Source of the DNA: an uncultured Treponema sp.
Lineage (GTDB): Bacteria; Spirochaetota; Spirochaetia; Treponematales; Treponemataceae
Assembly (NCBI GenBank): GCA_949300145.1
Contig: CASGDA010000014.1
Location: 1 to 40,476 of the forward strand
Direction: 5' to 3'
Length of the DNA stretch: 40,476 nucleotides
Each line of letters begins with the position of its first letter. The stretch's first letter is position 1. Shown here one piece after another: positions 8,423-17,333 of the stretch. The translations under genes were made by a program, and so were the position numbers. The notes under the pieces were generated by a model. The model was not told where the DNA came from. It did no database searches and worked only from the letters and a program-made list of their open reading frames with translations.

Positions 8423-11400
8423 TTATATACTGAAATTATGGATTTTTCCACAAAAATCATCTTTTTCCCTAGGTTTCAGCATTTTTTCCGTACCAACGGC
8501 AACCTCTTTTCTTTCCCCGAGGCGCTTCCTTAAAGCTTCCGCCGCCTCCCGGAGATTCTCCGGCGAAAGAGCCTTCATAATCTGAAGCTTCCTTCTCCGC
8601 AATTCAGGGGTTATTCCGTATAAAAACCGGATGCAGTCCGTAAAGGCCCTGTCGCTGGGAGTCTTCGGCCTGATTTCCCTGCTGTAACAGCCCGTTATCA
8701 TACTGTGGGTTTCTTCCTCCGAAAGAAGAACAGAAACAGCGTCCTCCAATGCGGAAGCGAAAACCGAGAGGGAGCGGACGGGATCCGGGTCCCTGTAAGA
8801 AGAGAAAACGAAAACATTCTCCAGGGAATCGGGACAGGCGAAAACCCCGTAGGCGCCGCCTGTCGTCCGTATTTTCTCCCACAGCGGGCCGTTCGAAAAC
8901 CAGTGCCCCAAAACCGTGACGGCGGCATTCAATTCGCAGATGTAAGGAGGAGCAGGCAGCGCCAGGGCGGAGAATCCCACCTGCATTTCGGAATACACGG
9001 TTTCAAATTCAGCCCCATCCCCGCAGCCGGCTTCGGTCATTTTGAAGAAGGTGCCGGCGTCACGGGAAAGGGGATTTACGGGCGCGAATCCGGAGAAATC
9101 CCCCATAAGCGTGCGGACGCAGGAGGAGAGGGTTTCCAGACCGGAGGCGGTTCCCGTCAAATGGACAAAAACACCGCTTCCAATGATTTTAGAACGCAGT
9201 TCCTCCAGTTTGGAGGAAAGGAAGCCCAAATCCCGGCTTTTTCCCGTCAAGCCGCGGACAAAGCGTATCTGGGAGAAGCCGTTCCATAATTCGTCCACAG
9301 CCCTGGCGCGGCTTGTGCGGACGGAAGCTCGGGAAGAAGCGTATTGGTGTCCTGCCGGAACGATGGAAGACTCCAAATCATTTTTATATTCCGAGAAAAG
9401 GGTGTTGATTCTTTTTACATCTGAAAAGTCCGCCGACCGGATAATCCGCAAAGCGAACCTGAAGGCTTCCTCTGAAAGCTCTTCCAGCATTTTTATCCTG
9501 AAAACCAGGAAATCCCGCCCGGCGTCATCCTTACCGAACGGAGACGGAAGCTCCGTCTCTGGCACGGGGGAGGACACATACAGGGAAACGCCTATGCCTC
9601 CGAAAAGGCCCGCGGCTTCAGAAGCGGCTTCGGCCCAGGACAGAGGCGCGCCGTAAGCGCCGGAAACGCCCGCATTCGAGAAAGCGCCCGCAAAGAAAGG
9701 CAGGTACGGATAATCCTCCGGAGCGAGGGTGTCAACAGGAAAGAAAAAGTCGGCGTAAGCTATGCCGTTCACATTCTGCTCATGAAGCATCATTACAGCA
9801 TTATTCCCGAACGTCGCGGTGCTGTACGGAATTTCTTCGCAGGGCAACGGAAGCTCTCCGGGCGTCAGGTGGGGGATGAGGGCAAGATTTCCGGGGGAAT
9901 CCGGAGTCCGCTGCCTCTCAAACAAAGCTTCCTGCTTCTCCAGAAAAATCCGGCGCTTTTCACCGTCGCCCAGCCCGGCGGAAGATTCAAAGCGGCTGAT
10001 TTTTTCCCTGAAAACAGATTCCTGCCGGGCGGACCAGTCTTTGTCCGGGTAAACGCTGAGCAGAACCCTGTGGTTGTTTTCCAGAAACCAGGAGCGTATT
10101 AAATCCGTCAACATTCCGGGATGGCGGGCGATGTCCTCCTTCAGTTTTTCAAAGACAGGAATGTAACGCATCGTTTCCCACGGTGCCTTTCCCCTCAGCC
10201 ATCCGCGCAGCGCACGGGACATCAGCACAAGGGAGAACGGCCCGGAGCCGCGCCGGATTTCCCTGTTGAGAAAATCCATGGAACGGACGGCGGTCTGCAG
10301 TTCTTTTTCCGGAATCCCGTTTTCAGCGATATTCTTCAGGGTTTCAAGAATGACGGATTCAACCCTGCCGGCGTTTTTTTCATCGACACCACGCAACCCG
10401 GCGGAAAAACACAGCAGCCGCATGTCAGCTTCCAGCCCGTTTGAGGGAAGGATGTCCTCGCCCAGCCCGGAATCAAGAAGGGCGCGGGACAATGGCGACC
10501 CGTCATGCCCCAAAAGGATTTCCTCCAGCAGGCAGGCTTTCATGAAAGTCCCGGCATCGGAGGTCTCCGGCAAAAGCCAGTTAAGTGACACGGAAAGCCT
10601 GCCGTCCTCCGTATCCGTATCTCCCGGAGGAGCGGGTTTCCGCACATTGCGCGGAGAGTCCCATCTTTCAGGCAGAGGAGGAAGCAGAACGGGAGAGGCC
10701 CCGCTGAATTTCGATAAAAAACGGCTGTCAAGGAATTCGAGCTGCTTTTCTATAGCTATATTACCGTATAAAAAGATTCTGCAGTTCGAGGGATGATAAT
10801 ATTTTTTATGGAAGGCCTTGAATTCCTCATATGTTAAATCGGGAATACATTCAGGGTCGCCGCCGGAATCATACCCGTAGATGGTATCCTCAAAAAGAGA
10901 GCGCACAGTCCAGTCGCCTGCGACGGAATCGAAGGAAGAATAATTTCCCTTCATCTCGTTGAAAACAACACCCTGAATGGAAAGGCTTCCGTCTTTCTGC
11001 ATTTCGAAGCGGCGCCCTTCCTGCAAAAAGGTCCACTCTTCCAGAAGCGGAAAAAAGACGGCGTCTCCGTACACAGCCATTAAATTGAAGTAATCGGATT
11101 CAACAGTTGAACTGGCCGGATAAACGGTTTTATCAGGATAGGTCATTGCATTCAAAAATGTTTTTATGCTTTGCCGGCAGAGGACGACAAAAGGATCTTT
11201 GAGGGGGAAATTCTTCGAGCCGCATAAAACGGAATGCTCAATGATATGGGCGGTTCCTTTTGAATTTTCAGGCTGTGTGGAAAAAGCAAAGCTGAATAAA
11301 TTTTCCGTATCATCATTCAAAATATGGAAAACCTCGCAACCGCTTTTAATGTGTCTGGCATAGATTCCTACAGCCTTCAGCTCATCAATCTGAACGGTCT

Positions 11401-11458
11401 CAAGAATTTCAAATCCTTTTATTTTTTTTCCTTTAGCCAAATTATTTACTTCAGGCAT
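8423..11458 (-). CDS. M16C zinc metallopeptidase (presequence-protease/insulinase type)
   Basis: The 1011-residue protein matches the size and layout of M16C peptidases: two related halves of about 500 residues that close around peptide substrates. The inverted zinc motif HIIEH (71-75) is intact, and the downstream GVVFNEMKG (about 163-171) is the M16C signature that contributes the third zinc ligand region. No signal peptide is seen, so it is probably a cytoplasmic peptide scavenger. The best start is ATG at 11458 with GAGG five bases upstream; the GTG two codons earlier lies on top of that site. It starts 18 bases after the fliG1 stop, so the two are cotranscribed. Confidence 0.93.
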   Translation of the reverse strand: MPEVNNLAKGKKIKGFEILETVQIDELKAVGIYARHIKSGCEVFHILNDDTENLFSFAFSTQPENSKGTAHIIEHSVLCGSKNFPLKDPFVVLCRQSIKTFLNAMTYPDKTVYPASSTVESDYFNLMAVYGDAVFFPLLEEWTFLQEGRRFEMQKDGSLSIQGVVFNEMKGNYSSFDSVAGDWTVRSLFEDTIYGYDSGGDPECIPDLTYEEFKAFHKKYYHPSNCRIFLYGNIAIEKQLEFLDSRFLSKFSGASPVLLPPLPERWDSPRNVRKPAPPGDTDTEDGRLSVSLNWLLPETSDAGTFMKACLLEEILLGHDGSPLSRALLDSGLGEDILPSNGLEADMRLLCFSAGLRGVDEKNAGRVESVILETLKNIAENGIPEKELQTAVRSMDFLNREIRRGSGPFSLVLMSRALRGWLRGKAPWETMRYIPVFEKLKEDIARHPGMLTDLIRSWFLENNHRVLLSVYPDKDWSARQESVFREKISRFESSAGLGDGEKRRIFLEKQEALFERQRTPDSPGNLALIPHLTPGELPLPCEEIPYSTATFGNNAVMMLHEQNVNGIAYADFFFPVDTLAPEDYPYLPFFAGAFSNAGVSGAYGAPLSWAEAASEAAGLFGGIGVSLYVSSPVPETELPSPFGKDDAGRDFLVFRIKMLEELSEEAFRFALRIIRSADFSDVKRINTLFSEYKNDLESSIVPAGHQYASSRASVRTSRARAVDELWNGFSQIRFVRGLTGKSRDLGFLSSKLEELRSKIIGSGVFVHLTGTASGLETLSSCVRTLMGDFSGFAPVNPLSRDAGTFFKMTEAGCGDGAEFETVYSEMQVGFSALALPAPPYICELNAAVTVLGHWFSNGPLWEKIRTTGGAYGVFACPDSLENVFVFSSYRDPDPVRSLSVFASALEDAVSVLLSEEETHSMITGCYSREIRPKTPSDRAFTDCIRFLYGITPELRRRKLQIMKALSPENLREAAEALRKRLGERKEVAVGTEKMLKPREKDDFCGKIHNFSI

Positions 11459-11476
11459 AACCACCTCGATTTATTT

Positions 11477-12565
11477 TTATTTCACCCACTCGTCATCATA
11501 AGTGCCGTTGATGGAAAACTTTCCATCCTCCCAGCCTTTGCGGACCGTGAGAAAAAAAGAAGCCGTAGCCTGATCCGTTTCCCGTTTGGAGAAAGGACTG
11601 CATGCCTGCTCTTCTTCAAGAATTGAAGCTCCCCTGAGCTTTGAAATATTTTTCAGAATCTTGTTCCGGAAATCTTCTTTTTTACCGTACAAAAGCGCGG
11701 CGATATCATGGTCCTTCATTTTTCTAAGCTCATCCTGAAGGAAGCGGTCATCAGCCAGAATGACATCATCAAGGGTGAAAAGCCTGCGGCTGATATCCTG
11801 GACAAGCTCCGGGTCTGATTCCGCAAGCGAAGCGAGTATCCCCTCCTCAGCCCGTCCGTCCATTTTGCGCAGGATATCTGCCAACACGGAATGACCGTCC
11901 ACACTCATGGCGGAAGATACCGCCAGGGTTCTGAGCTTTTCTTCCATCGAAGCCGCCAGACGCCTTAAAGCATCCGGGTTCAGTTCTTTCAGCTTCGCAA
12001 GATTCAGAACCGTCTCTTTTTTCATTTCATCCGGCATGAGGGCTATTGTATCCGCCGCAAGTTTTGAGGGACACTGGGAAAGGGTCGCCGCCCGCACCGA
12101 CGGGGATTCATCGGAGACAAGCCGGTAAAGTTTTTCAGGGCTTACCGCCTCTAAAAACGCGAAAGGTTTTTCCACGGACAGGGGCACCGATTTTTCAATC
12201 ATTTCCCTGGCTTTGTCGGAACCGAAAGCATTCTCAAGGATTGTCCGGGCTGTATTTATGCCGCCCTCCTGCCCGAAGGTTCTTTTCGCAAGATCCTGGA
12301 ATTCCGAGAAAATCGCTTCCGCCTCATCAGGGTCAACGCTTTTTATCGAAGATATCTCAAGGACAATCCTTTCAACCTGATCCTGGGAAAGTTTTGCCAG
12401 CACTTTTGCGGCCTCATCAGCTCCAATGAGAATCAGGAATTTTGCGACTTTTCTGTAAGAGCTTTCCTTTCCGGCACGCCCGGTCTTTACTTTTCCAGCG
12501 GCGCCCCCGTTCTCCGGAACCTTGATAAGGCCGTGGCCGTGGAAATTCCCTTCATTTAAATCCAT
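11477..12565 (-). CDS. fliG1: FliG-like flagellar motor switch protein, FliG1 type
   Basis: The 362-residue protein is a FliG paralogue. Its N-terminal half (about residues 38-130) has ILIGADEAAKVLAKLSQDQV and the middle and C-terminal armadillo-like motifs follow; the motor-facing helix region reads LDDVILADDRFLQ and ILKNISKL. Aligned by eye with E. coli FliG, K264 is replaced by Tyr and the D288-D289 pair by Glu residues (EEE), and R281 is shifted by one, so the stator-contact charges are only partly kept. Spirochetes have a canonical FliG2 and a divergent FliG1 that affects flagellar assembly at one cell pole; this looks like the latter. No other flagellar gene is adjacent. The ATG at 12565 has no Shine-Dalgarno sequence and lies 7 bases after its -10 box. 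Confidence 0.85.
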   Translation of the reverse strand: MDLNEGNFHGHGLIKVPENGGAAGKVKTGRAGKESSYRKVAKFLILIGADEAAKVLAKLSQDQVERIVLEISSIKSVDPDEAEAIFSEFQDLAKRTFGQEGGINTARTILENAFGSDKAREMIEKSVPLSVEKPFAFLEAVSPEKLYRLVSDESPSVRAATLSQCPSKLAADTIALMPDEMKKETVLNLAKLKELNPDALRRLAASMEEKLRTLAVSSAMSVDGHSVLADILRKMDGRAEEGILASLAESDPELVQDISRRLFTLDDVILADDRFLQDELRKMKDHDIAALLYGKKEDFRNKILKNISKLRGASILEEEQACSPFSKRETDQATASFFLTVRKGWEDGKFSINGTYDDEWVK

Positions 12566-12572
12566 GTTTACT

Positions 12573-12601
12573 ATAATACCAGCGCAAAGTATCTAGGTCA
12601 A
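12573..12601 (-). promoter_or_regulatory. fliG1 promoter, leaderless type
   Basis: TTGACC (12601-12596) and TATTAT (12578-12573) are exactly 17 bases apart on the minus strand. The -10 box ends 7 bases before the fliG1 ATG (12565), which has no Shine-Dalgarno sequence. Confidence 0.75.
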
Positions 12602-12620
12602 GAAAACACCGGAACAGGAC

Positions 12621-12653
12621 TTGACATTTTGAACATTTGAATATATGTTCAAA
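12621..12653 (+). promoter_or_regulatory. arsR-type promoter with metal-sensor operator
   Basis: TTGACA (12621-12626) and TATGTT (12644-12649) are 17 bases apart, and the -10 ends 6 bases before the ATG at 12656. The perfect inverted repeat TTTGAACAT (12628-12636) and ATGTTCAAA (12645-12653) with an 8-base centre covers spacer and -10. It resembles the imperfect TGAA...TTCA palindromes bound by SmtB/CadC repressors, so autoregulation and metal-induced release are likely. Confidence 0.85.
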
Positions 12654-12655
12654 TA

Positions 12656-13063
12656 ATGAAAAAGAAAAGCGCTTCAAAAAAAGACGGACAGGATTTCCTC
12701 ATGAATATATGCGAAACAAACGAAATCCATCCTGAGAACATCATCCACGCAAAGGAAAAAATGCCGGAGGAGTCCCTCCTGTATGACCTGGCGGAATTCT
12801 TCAAAACCTTCGGCGATTCCACAAGGGTGCGGATTGTCGCGGCCTTAATCGGCGGGGAAATGTGTGTATGCGACCTGGCCTCGGTGCTTAATATGTCGGT
12901 TTCCGCCGTCTCCCATCAGCTGCGGATTCTGCGCGCCGCAAAAATAGTCAGGCCGAAAAGGCAGGGAAAACAGATTTTTTACTCTATAGAGGATCATCAT
13001 GTGGGAATCCTGTACAGTGTCGCATTGGAACACATAAGGGAAGAGTCGTCAAAAGAATTCTGA
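12656..13063 (+). CDS. ArsR/SmtB-family metal-responsive repressor
   Basis: The 135-residue winged-helix repressor should release DNA on binding Zn, Cd or Pb. Two metal sites are visible. The alpha3N-type site has C70 and C72 in MCVCDLA, with N-terminal C19 as possible partner. The alpha5 dimer-interface site has D113, H115, H126 and E129, with exactly the spacing of the SmtB residues D104, H106, H117 and E120. The recognition helix is SVSAVSHQLRILR (81-93). The ATG is 6 bases after the -10 box, without a Shine-Dalgarno sequence, so translation is probably leaderless. It is cotranscribed with the P-type ATPase 15 bases downstream. Confidence 0.93.
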   Translation: MKKKSASKKDGQDFLMNICETNEIHPENIIHAKEKMPEESLLYDLAEFFKTFGDSTRVRIVAALIGGEMCVCDLASVLNMSVSAVSHQLRILRAAKIVRPKRQGKQIFYSIEDHHVGILYSVALEHIREESSKEF

Positions 13064-13078
13064 CAAGGAGGATTGAAT

Positions 13079-15058
13079 ATGGAATGTGGCGTTGAGGATC
13101 ATGCAGGTTGCAGCTGCCATCACGGGCCGGATACCGGCGGCGGAAAAAACGGGGAAACCCGCCGCAGACTGGCTGCATTCATTTTTGCGGCGGTATTCGC
13201 GGCCGCAGGAATATTCACGCAAAAACATCTGCCGGTGCAAGTAAACTTCCTGTTTTTCGCGGCATCATGGATTATAAGCGGAAGGGAAGTAATCGCAAAA
13301 GCCGGAAAGAATATTCTCAGGGGAGATTTCTTCGATGAAAACTTCCTCATGACAATCGCAACGATAGGAGCGTTTATCATCGGGGAATTCCCGGAAGCCG
13401 CGGCGGTAATGCTGTTCTACAACATCGGGGAAATGCTCCAGGATGCCGCCGTAAGCCGTACAAGGAAATCCATAACAAACCTTGTGGATGTCCGGCCGAA
13501 CTTTGCGCGTCTCGTAAACGGGCAAAAAATCCGGCCAGAAGAAATACAACCCGGAACCCTGCTGAAAGTTTTTCCGGGCGAGAAAATACCCCTTGACGGC
13601 ATTATCGAACAGGGGGAATCTTTTCTGGATACAACAGCCATGACAGGGGAAAGCCTGCCGCGGCCTGCGTCAAAAGGAACAAAAGTTTTCGCCGGGTTTA
13701 TAAACGGCAGCGGAGAGATAACCGTAAAAACTACTGCTGCATGGCAACAGACAGCCGCCGGAAAAATGCTTGACATAATAGAAAACAGCAGGGCAAAAAA
13801 AACTAAACGGGAAAAGTTCATAACATCTTTTTCCAAAGTGTATACTCCGGCGGTCACAACCGCCGCCTTCATAATGGCGGTATTTTTCCCTCTGGGTATT
13901 TTTTACGCGCTCGGCATCACTGACGAGCCGCTGGGTGCTTTATTTAAAACATGGACATACAGGGCTTTGACTTTCCTTGTCATCTCATGTCCGTGCGCGT
14001 TCGTCGTTTCAGTTCCTCTGGGATATTTCGGCGGCATCGGAGCGGAGGCGAAACACGGCATCCTCATAAAAGGCGGGGAATACATTGATGTTCTGGCCGA
14101 CGCGGGCTGTGTTGTTTTCGATAAAACGGGAACATTGACCACAGGTGTTTTCAAAGTTGAGAAAATCATTCCGGAAGAACCATTCACTGAAAATGAATTA
14201 CTGAAATTTGCGGCGGCCGCGGAATCAAAATCAAGGCACCCGCTTGGAATTGCGGTCTGCACCGAGGCGGAAAAGAGAGGGATTCATATCGACATACGAG
14301 AAATCCCGGAAATCACAGAAAAAGCCGGGGGTGGCGTAATACTTGAATATGAAGGCAAAAAAATCGCGGCAGGTTCCATACGCTTCATACAGGAAAACGG
14401 ATGCAGTGTTCCATCGGTTCAAAACAGCGGTGAAACTTTCTCCACGGTTTTTATAAGCATTGACAAAAAATTCGCGGGGAAATTATTCCTCAGGGACCAG
14501 GAGAAACCGGATGCGGCGGAAGCCATTCAAATATTGAATAAAAACGGAATCACGAAAACAGGAATCATAAGCGGAGACACAAAGCAGGCTACAGAAGAAA
14601 CAGCGCGAAGACTTGGAATAACAGAAGCGGCGTCTTCGGTTCTGCCCCACGAAAAGGTGGAAAAATTCACGGAACTCGCGGAAAGAATGAAAGCGGAAAA
14701 CCCGGGAAAAACAGCTTTGTTCGTCGGCGACGGCATAAACGACGGCGCGGTTATAGCCAGCGCGGATGCGGGCATCGCCATGGGCGCTCTGGGAAGCGAT
14801 GCGGCGGTGGAAGCCGCTGACGTGGTGCTGATGAATGACAAACTTTTACTCATACCGGAAGCAATTTTGCTTGCAAAAAAAATAAAGCGGATAGTCACTG
14901 AAAACATAGCCGTTTCCCTGTCCGTAAAATTTATCTTCCTTGCATTGGGCGCGGCCGGCATCATAGGTTTGAAACTCGCGGTATTCGCGGATGTCGGAGT
15001 CGCCCTCATCGCGGTGGCGAATTCGATAAGACCTCTGCGCTGGAAAAAAATACTGTAA
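13079..15058 (+). CDS. Zn/Cd/Pb-exporting P1B-type ATPase (ZntA/CadA type)
   Basis: The 659-residue inner-membrane pump exports soft divalent metals. Visible motifs are TGES (189-192, actuator), CPC (304-306, membrane metal site), phosphorylated D348 in DKTGTLT, GDGIND in the hinge, and a final membrane helix with FADVGVALIAVANS, whose Asp matches the Zn/Cd/Pb subgroup rather than copper pumps. The usual HMA domain is missing; a short His/Cys-rich stretch (MECGVEDHAGCSCHHGPD) replaces it. The start is ATG at 13079, seven bases after a perfect AAGGAGG (13065-13071); the TTG two codons upstream lies too close. It is regulated through the ArsR operator and ends at a terminator. Confidence 0.94.
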   Translation: MECGVEDHAGCSCHHGPDTGGGKNGETRRRLAAFIFAAVFAAAGIFTQKHLPVQVNFLFFAASWIISGREVIAKAGKNILRGDFFDENFLMTIATIGAFIIGEFPEAAAVMLFYNIGEMLQDAAVSRTRKSITNLVDVRPNFARLVNGQKIRPEEIQPGTLLKVFPGEKIPLDGIIEQGESFLDTTAMTGESLPRPASKGTKVFAGFINGSGEITVKTTAAWQQTAAGKMLDIIENSRAKKTKREKFITSFSKVYTPAVTTAAFIMAVFFPLGIFYALGITDEPLGALFKTWTYRALTFLVISCPCAFVVSVPLGYFGGIGAEAKHGILIKGGEYIDVLADAGCVVFDKTGTLTTGVFKVEKIIPEEPFTENELLKFAAAAESKSRHPLGIAVCTEAEKRGIHIDIREIPEITEKAGGGVILEYEGKKIAAGSIRFIQENGCSVPSVQNSGETFSTVFISIDKKFAGKLFLRDQEKPDAAEAIQILNKNGITKTGIISGDTKQATEETARRLGITEAASSVLPHEKVEKFTELAERMKAENPGKTALFVGDGINDGAVIASADAGIAMGALGSDAAVEAADVVLMNDKLLLIPEAILLAKKIKRIVTENIAVSLSVKFIFLALGAAGIIGLKLAVFADVGVALIAVANSIRPLRWKKIL

Positions 15059-15070
15059 GCCGTTTATGTC

Positions 15071-15113
15071 AAAACAGGGAGAACGCATTGCCACAGTCCT
15101 CCCTGTTTTCTTT
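15071..15113 (+). terminator. Intrinsic terminator after metal ATPase
   Basis: AAAACAGGGAG (15071-15081) pairs with CTCCCTGTTTT (15099-15109) around a 17-base loop, followed by a short C/T-rich run. Confidence 0.75.
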
Positions 15114-15191
15114 GTACGGCGCTAACTTCTTATTAACATTTTTTAACATAGCACGAATGAATTCCTCACCGTTTTTATTTAAATTCGCATC

Positions 15192-17333
15192 ATGAAAGTA
15201 AAAGACATAATATCCCGTAAGAATATTTATCCGGTTTTTCAGCCGGTTGTTTCCCTTCAGACAGGAGAGGTATACGGTTACGAAGCTTTCACCAGAATAG
15301 AAAAGAACGTCTTCCACGGAACTCCTCTCGACTTATTCAAAAAAGCCGAGGAAGAGGGTTGCGTATGGGATTTGGACAAACTGTGCCGGAAAACAGCAAT
15401 AAAAATGGCGAAAAGGCTTGGATTGAAAAAAAAACTTTTTATAAACATAAATCCGGAAAGCATATACGAAAAAGATTTTAAAGAAGGGTTTACAAAAAAA
15501 CAATTAAACAAATATTTTGTGGACATGCACACCGTAGTCCTTGAAATAAGCGAAGCGTTCCCGTTGAAAAACGAAACCATGCTGTCGGAAATCGCTGACT
15601 ATTACCGCCGTCAAACATACAGGATAGCCGTTGACGGGATAGGCCGGGCCTATTCAGGATTAAAACGTGTGTGCGAGATAAACCCTGAATTCATAAAAAT
15701 AGACAAGGATATAATCCGCGGAATCGAAACGGATTCAATAAAGCGAGAGATGGTGAAGAGCCTCGTGGAATTCTGTAAAAGCGTAGGTTCAAAACTTGTC
15801 GCAAAAGGCGTGGAAACAAAAACGCAACTCGAAACACTTTTGTCTCTCGGGGTATGTCTGGGACAGGGCTTTTATCTGGGGAAACCGGACAGACTGTTTA
15901 CGAAAACGGAAACGGAAGCATATTCATGCATCGCCATGTTCAGAAAAAATGAAGCCGCACAGCAGGACACCACGCCGCCCGCAATTTCCGGAGAACACAA
16001 TAAAAAAGACGCCAAAGCGGCCAAAGCGAAAAACAACCCCGGCGGAGGGAAACCAAAAAACACGGAACAGAAAAAACAAGGGAAGGAATTCTCCACCGCT
16101 TCAACAAAAAGCCGGGCCATAGAGGAACTCTGTACTCCCGGAACAGTTTTTTCCCCCGGCACAAAAATAACGGATGTGCTGGAATTCTTCCGGCAGAACC
16201 AGAAGTGTACCCTCATAACGGTGACAGGGGAAAACGGCGAGGCTCTCGGAATAATTCCCAGAAGCACCCTTCTCAACCTGTTCGGCACACGATACGGATT
16301 CAGTCTGCATTCAAAAAAACTCGCGGCGGACATGATGACGACAGAGTTCCTGAAAATAAACGCGGATGAAGCCGTCGAAAAAGCCGCGGCGAAAGCCACA
16401 GCGCGTGACGAAAAAAACATATACGACCCCATCATAGTTGAAAAAGACGGCCGGTACGGAGGGATTGTCACAATAAAAGACCTGCTGGACAGCATCGTCA
16501 ATGTTGAAGTCATGGAAAGGACAAGGGAAATAAGCCTTAAAAACAGAATACTCCAGCAGCAGAAACTGCAGAATGACCGTGACATGAAAATGGCGGAATT
16601 GGTGCAGAAAAGTTTTTATCCGGCGAAAGCACCCAAGACAGACAAATGGGAATGCGCCTTCCTGTTCAAACCGATGGCCTCTGTTTCCGGGGATGTGTAC
16701 GATTTCTATTATACAAAACAGGGGGAATTCTGCGGAGCCGCCCTCTTTGATGTATCCGGTCACGGAGTCGCATCAGGTCTTGTAGGAATCCTTTCAAAAT
16801 ATCTGGCGGAGCAGATATTTGCGAGAAGCACGCAACGGAAACTGGATGAATCCCTTGAAAAATTCAACGCAGTTTTGTCAAAGGCAAAGGGTATGGTCGA
16901 AAATTATCTGACGGGCGTAGTCCTGAAAATCAAAAAAAATGAAATAGAGTACGTCAATGCCGGGCACACAGATGTTCTGCTCAAAAGGAACACCTCCCGC
17001 TCATCCTCTTCCGTTTCGGTTCTTGGAGGTGAAAAAGGAAACTACAGGGGAACATTTCTGGGCATACCGGAAATTTACGGCGGCGCGAAAACCGTCACCG
17101 AAAAACTTGAAGGCGAAACATACATCCTTCTTTACAGCGACTGCCTCATCGAAAGCAGGAACCTTGCGGGAGATGAAATGGGAGTGGAAAGGCTCAAGGA
17201 TATCTTCAAACGCGCACCGGGAGGCAGCGCGCAAAAGACCCTCGATTTCATAAAGGATATTTTCGACGCATACACGGAAGCGGTTCCCCTGAGGGATGAC
17301 CTCACGGTTATTGTGCTGAAATATACAGGCTAA
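15192..17333 (+). CDS. Degenerate EAL - CBS pair - SpoIIE-type PP2C phosphatase fusion
   Basis: The 713-residue cytoplasmic protein fuses three modules. An EAL domain (about 8-245) keeps E31 of YEAFTR, N88, E118, D148, K169, E208 and QGF, but the second Asp of the DDFG motif is Gly149 and the catalytic Glu of AEGVE is Lys205, so it probably binds but cannot cleave cyclic-di-GMP. A basic linker (about 265-320) leads to a CBS pair (about 325-475), a short coiled coil (about 478-505), and a SpoIIE/RsbU phosphatase (about 510-713) with VSGDVYDF, DVSGHG, YSDCLIES and RDDLTV metal motifs intact. The likely role is c-di-GMP- and nucleotide-controlled dephosphorylation of an anti-sigma-antagonist. 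The ATG lacks a Shine-Dalgarno sequence. Its stop overlaps that of the convergent GGDEF gene. Confidence 0.9.
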   Translation: MKVKDIISRKNIYPVFQPVVSLQTGEVYGYEAFTRIEKNVFHGTPLDLFKKAEEEGCVWDLDKLCRKTAIKMAKRLGLKKKLFININPESIYEKDFKEGFTKKQLNKYFVDMHTVVLEISEAFPLKNETMLSEIADYYRRQTYRIAVDGIGRAYSGLKRVCEINPEFIKIDKDIIRGIETDSIKREMVKSLVEFCKSVGSKLVAKGVETKTQLETLLSLGVCLGQGFYLGKPDRLFTKTETEAYSCIAMFRKNEAAQQDTTPPAISGEHNKKDAKAAKAKNNPGGGKPKNTEQKKQGKEFSTASTKSRAIEELCTPGTVFSPGTKITDVLEFFRQNQKCTLITVTGENGEALGIIPRSTLLNLFGTRYGFSLHSKKLAADMMTTEFLKINADEAVEKAAAKATARDEKNIYDPIIVEKDGRYGGIVTIKDLLDSIVNVEVMERTREISLKNRILQQQKLQNDRDMKMAELVQKSFYPAKAPKTDKWECAFLFKPMASVSGDVYDFYYTKQGEFCGAALFDVSGHGVASGLVGILSKYLAEQIFARSTQRKLDESLEKFNAVLSKAKGMVENYLTGVVLKIKKNEIEYVNAGHTDVLLKRNTSRSSSSVSVLGGEKGNYRGTFLGIPEIYGGAKTVTEKLEGETYILLYSDCLIESRNLAGDEMGVERLKDIFKRAPGGSAQKTLDFIKDIFDAYTEAVPLRDDLTVIVLKYTG

